Of a DNA stretch of 64,000 nt, positions 56,792 through 64,000 are shown in pieces. Both the position numbers and the translations under genes were made by a program. Every line of letters begins with the position of its first letter. Positions within the stretch are counted from its first letter, which is position 1. The DNA is from Phytophthora colocasiae (taxonomy: Eukaryota > Oomycota > Peronosporomycetes > Peronosporales > Peronosporaceae), in the NCBI GenBank assembly GCA_018806915.1, contig JAGKQI010000061.1:682001-746000 (forward strand), read 5' to 3'. Below the pieces are notes generated by a model. That model was not told the origin of the DNA, ran no database searches, and saw nothing but the letters and a program-made list of their open reading frames with translations.

Positions 56792-56984
56792 TGGTTAGAA
56801 CATAATGCGTTTGCAATCAACTTGCGAGATTGATAACGACAATTGTGATGTTCGAAATGATGACACACATGTAGCATGCACTCTGGGTGGAAGCGTCTTC
56901 AATCCATTGCTTTCTGCCATCGATCTCATAATTCAAAAGTCCGTTCAAGACACAAGTCCTTACCAACCTCCAACTACACCAGCC

Positions 56985-57820
56985 ATGTCCATCTTCACTA
57001 AGTTCAGCATTATCGGCGCCGGCGGAGTCGGCGCTGCTGTCGTTGATGAGCTACTCAAGAACGGAGCTTCCGTGGCCATCCTCACACGCGACGAATCCAA
57101 GCCGGAACTACAAGTTTTCAAGGAACGTGGCGTCACGCTGCACCAGGTCTCGTACGATGACGAAGCTGCCGTGATGAAAGCTCTAAGCGGCAGTGAGGTG
57201 GTCGTCAATACTCTGGCGCCGTTCTTCATCACCGAACAGAAGATCATTGTATCTGCAGCCAAAGCGGCGGGCATCCAGCTCTTCGTGCCGTCTGAATACG
57301 GCGTGCGCGTGACGGAGGGCCCGAACGTAAGAAACAGGTACAGGACCTACTCACGCAGAACCAGATCCCCTTCACCATCTTCTACACTGGCATCTTCGCT
57401 GAGTTCTTAGCACCCGTCCTCGACTACCACTACGAAGAAGGATACATGAACGTCGTCGGCAAGGGCGAGACGCCTTTCAGCATCAATACACGCTCGGATG
57501 TGGGTCGCTTCGTGGGGCACGTGCTGGCCACGGCTCCGAGAAACGAGCTGGAGGGCGCTAAGATCCCGTTTGAGGCCGAGCGTCTGTCGGCGATGCAAAT
57601 TCGCGATCTTGTGGAGAAGAAGCTCAACAAGAAGATCGAGGTGCGCCACATCGACTACGAGGAGAACAAGAAGCAGTTTGACACGGGGCACCCGGCTTTC
57701 TTGACCACGCTGTTCGAGGATGGTCGCGGTGCTATCGGCACGGAGCAGGAGGTGCAGGAGTCGGTGGCCAAGTTCTTCCCGGACTGGAACCCCGTCAAGT
57801 ACGAGACTTTCATCGCGTAA
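56985..57820 (+). pseudogene. NmrA/isoflavone-reductase-like NAD(P)-binding protein, frameshifted
   Basis: Atypical short-chain dehydrogenase of the NmrA type, about 278 codons if one base is restored. The N-terminus has a Rossmann start (FSIIGAGGVGAAVVDELLKNG) and then AILTRDESKPELQVF. The first frame is good to EGPNV near 57327 and then turns into an Arg/Ser-rich frame. The second frame picks up at KQVQDLLTQNQIPFTIFYTG and runs to the stop (NPVKYETFIA). One base appears lost around 57327-57329. A GTAAG there could mimic a donor, but the intron would be at most 33 nt and would delete conserved residues. Substrate unknown; such proteins act as oxidoreductases or redox sensors. Confidence 0.75.
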
Positions 57821-58125
57821 ACGCCTTGGTTTCAAACCACAACCAGGCCTGGTAAGTGCAGCTTTGTAGTGATGAGTACCACCGGTTAATTGCTAGAATG
57901 TCACTGCATCAGTCAACACTCTTGCTTTTCCGTATCGCCTGGTCGATAGGTTCGTTCTTCGTAGGGTAGCTGCAGTCATGACCGTCATCTACGACAAGTG
58001 CCTTCTACCACGTTGACTTGACCAAGCACACGTCTTTTTTTGGTGGGTTCATTTTCTCCATTGGCTTATGAGGCTCGCGTCTGTGGATCTTCATCTCTGT
58101 ACAAACGTAATGGGCATGACATGCA
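57821..58125. other. Short intergenic region
   Basis: About 300 bp with no gene or repeat recognised between the NmrA-like gene and a PDR relic. Confidence 0.4.
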
Positions 58126-58485
58126 TTGTATCCGCTGCCTAGTGCCGAGGTCGCCACTATAGTAAGCGTTCTCATTATCTCCATCCCCATGTTGTTCTCT
58201 GGCTTCAATCCACCTTCGAGCTCCATTCCAGAAAGTTACCTATATCTGCCTAGAGCGATGTCTTTAAATCAATGCCCCGACGATCCAACGCACGATGAAG
58301 ACCATAACGTCAGGGCAGGAGCTTGGGTGTCAGCCTGTGGAGAATACGCCCTTGTATGTCGATCACACGTCGGTGAAGAGTTACTTAACCAACGCCAGCA
58401 AGATAAATGGACCGATTTCAGCTTCCTCGTCGTCTTCCGAGCGTTGTCCCTGCTCCAAGTTCGATGGATCCACCACAAGAGATAG
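58126..58485 (+). pseudogene. Relic of a fifth PDR transporter, C-terminal end
   Basis: About 120 codons resembling the last part of PDR TMD2 but badly decayed: PSAEVATIVSVLI and LFSGFNPPSSSIPESY, then QCPDDPTHDED. A neighbouring frame gives ELGCQPVENTPLYVDHTSVKSY, and the end reads ALSLLQVRWIHHKR. The order matches PDR-3 (PSVEVAAIVGVL, FSGFNPPARSIPDGY, LACQPLENTPLSIGHTTVKGY, INHQKR). Frame changes and gaps show that it is non-functional. It is far more diverged than the other copies, hence older. Confidence 0.8.
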
Positions 58486-58558
58486 CCCAGCACACAACAG
58501 AATAACACTCAAGTACACGAACATTTTTGTCTGCATGCCAACGTCGCTCCAGCAGCAT

Positions 58559-60264
58559 TCATAGATACTTGGACATGTACGGTCCATCAATCTCATAGCC
58601 CAGCTTCCGGTAATAGTTACGAGTGCCAACACCAGCGATGACCACAAGTTTGTGCGACCCATGCTCTTCATACGCGATACGCTCTGCCTCCTCCATTAGC
58701 AGCGTGCCAAAGCCCTGGTGCTGGAACTTGGTCGGATCACGAGCATGAAGCGGCACCGACGACCCGTACACGTGCAGCTCTCGCACAATTGAGCATCCAG
58801 GCGTGATTTCCTCGCGGAACGACGCCACACTGGCCTGTCGAAGGCGTAGCAAGCCGATCAGAATATTCTGCTGCGGATCTTCATACGAAAGGAACGTCTC
58901 CCAGCCTCCGTTGGCTACGTAGTCACGACGTACAAGCTCCACTTGATCGGGGACGCTTTGGTCATGAATGCCCTTGATGCCAACCTCCCGAGTACGAACG
59001 TCATTGCACACCAGTCCAAGATCACGCATACGAGCTAACGCCAGTTCACGCAAATTGCCATGTTCGACGCCTGAAGTCACGAGCGGCATGGGGATGTCTC
59101 GCTGAACACGATACACTCGCGTCCATGGCGGCACAAGCGCGAGCAGCCGAGCCATCAGGTCCACAAGGTCTTCAGGCGAGTAGTTCTTGTACGCGCCAGT
59201 CTTCCACAACTCATACAGCCCCGTGCCACGAATCACCAGCGTCGGGTACAGTTTGATACCGTCACTGCGGAAGCGCGGGTTCTCGAAGAACTCGCGGAAT
59301 CCCGCCAGGTCGCGCTCCATGCCCATGTTCGGCAGGTCCGGCATCAAGTGGGCAACGATCTTGAAACCGCAGTCCTTGGCCAACTGGAAACAGTGTGAGA
59401 CAGCAGCCACCGTATGTCCTCGGTTTGTATCGCGAGCCACGTCTTCATACACACTCTGCACACCAATCTCAATGCGAGTGCATCCATAGCGCAGCATGTC
59501 GTGCAGGTGCGGCTTCAGACAGTAGTCGGGCCTCGTCTCGATCGTAATAGCTGTGCACTTGGTCAAGCTCTGCTCCGAGTATCTTACAGCTTCATCTACA
59601 GTGGTCGACGAGTGCCCAGATAGAGCGTCGTGCAAGTTTCGGATGAAATAGTCTCGGTACTTAACGTCCAGCGACAAGAAGGTTCCCCCCATAACGATGA
59701 ACTCCACTTTATCCACGGAATGCCCCAGTCGCTTCAACTGAGCCACTCGGTGTCGAGTCTGTAGTGCTGGGTCATAACGAGCTCGAATGGCACGCATACT
59801 GGTGGGCTCATAACCTGTGTATGACTGAGTCGAGTACTCGAAATCTGAGTCTGGGCCGCCTGGGCAGTAGACACAGATATTCCCCGTCATAGCAATATGC
59901 GGACACCGGTGAGGCTTGCACATAACAGCCTGTAAAAAAAAACGGTAAGAAAAATAAAAATGGTAAGATATATCGTAGCTAAACTCCGGTAAAGCTACAA
60001 CATTGCACGTACAACAACAGCAATTCCAGACGCCGTGCGCACGGGTTTGGCCTTGAGGAACGGCAATAGTTTCTCTTTGTAGTCCTCAGGGACAGCTGAG
60101 ATGATATCCACGAGTTTGGGCATAGAAGGAAGACGATACTTTTTGGCCACGTCGTTCTTGAGGCGTGTCATGTTAACAGGCTCCTGCTCCTCATAGGCCG
60201 TGATGAGTGCATCCACAATACCAGCGATGGCCAGGACGTAGCCACTCGCATTGGCGTCGACCAT
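58559..60264 (-). CDS. ELP3: Elongator complex catalytic subunit ELP3
   Basis: Radical SAM tRNA-modifying acetyltransferase that forms cm5U34 on tRNA wobble uridine within Elongator; also described as a histone acetyltransferase. Two exons, 60264-60013 and 59929-58559, joined at GTACGT/TTTACAG so that [10 protein letters not shown] runs into [11 protein letters not shown]; about 540 residues. The iron-sulphur cysteines are in [14 protein letters not shown]. The radical SAM core contains [23 protein letters not shown] and [13 protein letters not shown]. The C-terminal GNAT domain has [15 protein letters not shown] and [20 protein letters not shown]. Length and motifs match the family closely, so this copy looks functional. 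Confidence 0.95.
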
Positions 60265-60392
60265 GATAGACCACCCAAATGGGATTTAGAAGTAACGCGA
60301 TGAAGTGGTATTTTATTTTCGTACTTAACTATGGAATCCATGTACTACAAATCGTAGTCTACGACACATAGTACATGTAAGTAGAATTCTAC

Positions 60393-61292
60393 TTAATAGC
60401 GGAACTCCGGGTAGGGGCCGTGCGAGCGGGTGGGGTGGTGGTAGCCTACCAAACCTTCGTACGCGATGCCACCGACCGCGCCACCGAGAATCGGCGCCAC
60501 GAGCGGGATCCAGAAGTAGTAGTGGTTGAGCGAGAATACGCGCGAGCCGAAGCCGACCGTCCACATGAGCAGGCGTGGACCCAGGTCGCGAGCGGCGTTG
60601 ATGGCCAGACCCGTGTTCATACCGAAGGCCATGGCGATGGCGCTGACGATGAAGCCGATGGCGGGCGGGACGGCGGCGCGGCCGATCGGGCGGTTGTGCT
60701 GGTCCTGCACGGCCAGGAAGCCCACGACCAGCACCGCCGCGGCGAAGAACTCGGTGAGGAAGCACGTGAAGTTGCCCACGTTGGCGAGTGGGTACGTGGC
60801 GAAGATGGCGTTGGTCGCCGTGCGGTCGGGGTCGACGATGTTGAGCATGGGTCGGTACAGGATGTAGACGACCAGCGCGGCGATGTAGGACGCGAGGAGC
60901 TGCACGAGGAAGTAGAACGGCACCTTCTTCCACGGTAGCATGCCGAGCGCCGCGACCGCCACCGTCACAGTGGGGTTCAAGTGGCCACCGCTGACTCCAC
61001 CGGCCACACTGATGCCGAGGAAGTAGGCGACGCCCCACGTGATGGCCACGGTGATGAAGGTACCGGCGGTGCCGGAACTGAGCGTGATCTGCGCCGTGGC
61101 GCCGAGTCCGAAGGAAACCATGATGAAGGTACCGAAGAACTCGGCCATGAGTTGTCTGGTGAAGAGGCTCTTGACCTGGCCTGGGACGTCGGCGGCGATG
61201 TTGTTGATGGAGCCGGCATCCGTGTCGTCATGGGCTTCTAGGTTGACGTAGGCGTCTCCCTTGTCATTCACAGCGTAGCCGTCTGCGGACAT
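60393..61292 (-). CDS. MIP channel, aquaglyceroporin type
   Basis: Six-helix major intrinsic protein of about 299 residues counted from MSADGYAVN; the frame is open upstream to 61397, but the MSADG start is preferred because the upstream part lacks family character. The two half-helix motifs are GGHLNPTVTV (NPT, residues 106-108) and GLAINAARDLGPR (NAA, residues 232-234). The Asp directly after the selectivity Arg (ARD) is the glycerol-facilitator signature. Both NPA motifs vary at the third or second position. Predicted passive glycerol, urea or water channel in the plasma membrane. Single exon, high GC, followed by ELP3 downstream on the same strand. Confidence 0.9.
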   Translation of the reverse strand: MSADGYAVNDKGDAYVNLEAHDDTDAGSINNIAADVPGQVKSLFTRQLMAEFFGTFIMVSFGLGATAQITLSSGTAGTFITVAITWGVAYFLGISVAGGVSGGHLNPTVTVAVAALGMLPWKKVPFYFLVQLLASYIAALVVYILYRPMLNIVDPDRTATNAIFATYPLANVGNFTCFLTEFFAAAVLVVGFLAVQDQHNRPIGRAAVPPAIGFIVSAIAMAFGMNTGLAINAARDLGPRLLMWTVGFGSRVFSLNHYYFWIPLVAPILGGAVGGIAYEGLVGYHHPTRSHGPYPEFRY

Positions 61293-62826
61293 GTTGCGGT
61301 TGGAGTAGAGGGTAGCGGTGGTTGAGAAGACGGCGAGGTGCTCGAGACTTCTGCGGAGGAAATTGGGAAGTGAGGGTGTTGGCAAGCAAGTAAGCAAGCA
61401 TCATTGCGATGCGAAGAGTGGTGGCACAGCGCAGGTGGCGGGGGGGCGTTGACGATGGAGCTGTCGGAGGGCGTCGCCTCGCGGTTGCATCGGCACGCAG
61501 CCGAGCAGAGTGCAGTGGGCAAGCAATACTGGGGATCACTGGAACGCAAGCGCTGGAGGCCTATCCATCCCCTGAAGTTGAAGTTGCCTTTTATGCACTC
61601 GACTCGGACGCGCTGGCGTAGCGATATATCGCCATTGATGGCAAACCACTGTGGCTGAGCATACAAATCGGCCGATAAAAGCTTACGCCAGTGGAAAGCT
61701 TGGCATTTGCTGCGGTGTCTTTGCTGCATCTTTCGAGCTGGCGATGAGTCTTGCCAAAGTAATACCTAAAAGTGATGCAGCCTAGCAAGAATGAATCTGT
61801 ATTTCTTCATTGAGGCCAGTATTTCTTGAAATGCTACAACAAAAATACTCGTTGAGAGCTCAAAGGGTACCTTGTTCTCTAGCACAGCAAGTAGAAATCG
61901 ATTTGACCAGCCTTTAGTAGGTTGAAAACTTCTTAGGCAACCCACGCCCTGCGCGGCAATGCGCTTGGTAGAAGCTCAACACCGACCAAGACTTTTCAGC
62001 AAAAACTTCGTCGTCGATTGATGGCCATCAATTTCACCTCCAACCAATTTGCTGCATGCACGGCACCAAGGCAAGTGTAGAATAGCGATTCGACAAGCAA
62101 GTTGCGCTACTGTCCATGGTAGTTCGTGGTGTTTCCAACACCCGTGGGACTGCACCACCTACTGGTTCAGTCTGAACGGCAAACTCCAGTTCTGCGTCAT
62201 TATCCGTGTAGTAGTAGTTCCGCACGTTCACCTCGACGCACAATAGAGTTGATGTTTGGTGCTGCAACAGTGCATCCAGCACCTGTCCACCGAAATGCTT
62301 TGCCAGATAAGGTGCCCGCTGCAATGCCTCGTCTCTTTTGATGAGATACTTGTATCGCCGGGATGAACGTGAACGGACGCGGCAAGACACGCAGCACTGG
62401 CATAAGCATCTTCAGCTGACGTCGATTTGCCCGACAGGGGTCTCCAAAAATGTATTGTTATTGAAAAAGGGGTATTATTGTAGGGGGACAATAAGGGAGG
62501 GAGCGGCCATCTCAATATTTGGCACTTACGCAATTATTGAAAAGGGGTCTCTATCTACTTCTTCCAGATTAAGAACTACGGGCCTGTTCTGCAGACACGT
62601 ATTATGGCTGATCGGGCCTCTTTCAGATGGTATTATTGGTTTGGCTGATTTTCCGATAATCTGTCGTGTTCTGCATGCACCAGACATCTAAATACATGCC
62701 CTCATTTGGATTATCTCACCAGCCCGAATTCCGGCGTATAGATGATCAGCCAAACTGGTTGTCAGTGGTCACCTTTAAAAGCAAATTCATTGATGGGTCA
62801 TTGATGGGGAATGGTTTTGAACCTAG
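61293..62826. other. Aquaporin upstream region and gene-poor stretch
   Basis: About 1.5 kb with no supported gene. A minus-strand frame at 62034-62390 has some protein-like character (YLAKHFGGQVLDALLQ) but no start or motif recognised. The right part may be the 3' end of the Harbinger element, whose terminal repeat was not found. Confidence 0.35.
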
Positions 62827-64000
62827 CTAGATAACTACCTCACCGTGGCGCTCCGCCAACTCCATCAAGTAGTCTCGCCACATGTCTTCCGCGATTTTGT
62901 CTCGATAGGTCGCCATCGTCTCACTATCAGGCTCATGATTGCTGGCTGCTGGTATGGTTGTAGATGCAGGAAGGTTGTCAATGTAGTCTTCGCTTGGCAG
63001 CTCCGAATCTGCATAACCGTCCCGATGCATGCGAATGAAGTTGTGGATGACGAATGCTGCTTGGACGAGACCCACTTGTTTGTCCATAGAGTATGATGTC
63101 ATCCTCGACAAGATAGGAAACTTGTTTTTTATCAAGCCGTACGTCCTCTTAATGACATTTCGGAGTGATGAATGGCGCAAGTTGAATAGCTCTTCTTTGT
63201 TTTGTGGTCTCAGTGTTCCTTCGCCGAACTCTTTCAGATGATATCGAGTGCCGCGGTACGGAGTCAACGTGTAGCTGTTTAGAGCATATCCAGCATCACC
63301 TAGATAATATTTTCCTGTTAACAACGACAAAAAAACATTCGTTAGCTGCTCTCGTTCGCCAGCTCAAGTATACAAGGATACTTCACAAGTACCTTTTGGA
63401 ATGGTGAAGCTGTTTTTAATGGCATCCTTCAACACACGGCCGTCATGAGCAGATCCTTCCCAACCTGGTAGCAAGTATACAAACTTCATCTCAAAGTCAC
63501 AAGCGCCCAGAACATTCTGAGAGCAAAACCCCTTTCGATTTCTGAATCGGGCCGCCACTTTTGCCGGCGGCACTGCAGGAATATGAGTACCATCCAGAGC
63601 TCCGATGCAGTTTTTGAAGTAGGGAAAAAACTTCCGCTCGTCTCGAACTCTTGACGGTGTTGAAGGCGCCGGAGGCACGATGAAATCGTGATATATCGTC
63701 TTAACGGCAGCAATTACCTCTCGAACCGTCTTTGTTATAAGCCCTGGTCCGTGTTGAAATCGCTCTTGCGCGTCCGGTTCGTTTTGCCCGTCAACACGAA
63801 CAAAAAAATCAGAAGTTTCTCCCCGCTGCAGATTTTAGGTGTGACTGAGATGCATCCTGTACGATCCAGCGTTTGAAGAAGAATCTTGAAGGTGTTTTGC
63901 TCCATTCGCGCGATTTCGTAGAAACGAAGAGGATGCCCTTCGAGTAGCTCCTTGTAGTACTCAGCGCCGGACAATACCGAAGTCCGGCACGGTTGCTTCG
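62827..64000 (-). mobile_element. PIF/Harbinger transposase (DDE_Tnp_4-like), frameshifted, runs off the right edge
   Basis: Minus strand. The N-terminal part enters from the right edge (LSGAEYYKELLEGHPLRFYE, RMEQNTFKILLQTLD). Near 63775 the frame must change so that TGKTNRT continues as QERFQHGPGLITKTVREVI. Then FPYFKNCIGALDGTHIPA holds the first catalytic Asp, and SAHDGRVLKDAI probably the second. An intron at about 63401-63328 (GTACTT/TTAACAG) joins TIPKG to KYYLGDAGYAL; FNLRHSSLRNVIKRTYG follows, and the frame ends ERHGEVVI. The DGTH and GDAGY blocks match the Harbinger DDE superfamily. The frameshift suggests an inactive copy, and the myb-like partner gene is not in the window. Confidence 0.85.

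Noticed and set aside
56805..56984. Upstream extension of the NmrA-like frame to 56805
   Set aside because: No family similarity before MSIFTKFS; the Rossmann motif starts directly after the Met at 56985.
62034..62390. Minus-strand frame of 118 codons
   Set aside because: No domain, no neighbours in frame, uncertain start; kept only as a note in the intergenic entry.

Overview
The window reads as nuclear DNA of an oomycete, most probably Phytophthora. Genes are compact, on both strands, with few short introns whose donors are mostly GTACGT or GTRAGT. The gene content also fits: full-size PDR (ABCG) transporters in a cluster, a KRE6/SKN1-type glucan protein, a long Piezo channel, Ty3/Gypsy and PIF/Harbinger elements. 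The genus is an inference; no species is claimed.

Layout. 1-4.4 kb: a membrane protein running off the left edge (minus), a cyclic-nucleotide-binding K+ channel (plus, seven exons including a 20-nt microexon) and a mitochondrial adrenodoxin-type ferredoxin (minus). 4.5-8.6 kb: a decaying stretch with an unrecognised spliced gene that seems frameshifted, a truncated AWS-SET methyltransferase pseudogene and weaker coding relics. 8.6-14 kb: GH16 KRE6/SKN1-like protein, proteasome subunit RPN6 and a mitochondrial LETM1-domain protein. The last two are divergent, and two perfect palindromes lie between them.

14-57 kb is a PDR transporter and Piezo cluster. PDR-1 (minus) is split by a TIR transposon of about 520 bp with a 9-bp target duplication, and that element is split in turn by a 9.7-kb Gypsy retrotransposon whose 813-bp LTRs look identical. 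PDR-2 (plus) has a 2-nt deletion. A 2.74-kb near-identical inverted partial copy of the Piezo gene and a small GOT1 gene follow. PDR-3 (minus) is the only intact PDR gene. Next is the full Piezo gene (plus, five exons, about 2,855 residues) with what look like inserted fibronectin-III and PH domains. PDR-4 (plus) has a deletion at the junction of its two halves. The NBD-coding parts of the PDR copies are almost identical while flanking parts differ, as expected from gene conversion.

57-64 kb: a frameshifted NmrA-like gene, a short relic of a fifth PDR gene, ELP3, an aquaglyceroporin-type MIP channel, about 1.5 kb without a clear gene, and a PIF/Harbinger transposase running off the right edge.

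Functionally the window mixes housekeeping genes (RPN6, ELP3, GOT1, ferredoxin, LETM1) with membrane transport genes (K+ channel, PDR pumps, Piezo, aquaporin). The PDR/Piezo block is the unstable part: duplications, inversions, nested transposons and frame damage are concentrated there. Exon junctions were placed by eye from GT/AG sites and reading phase, so single-base offsets are possible.
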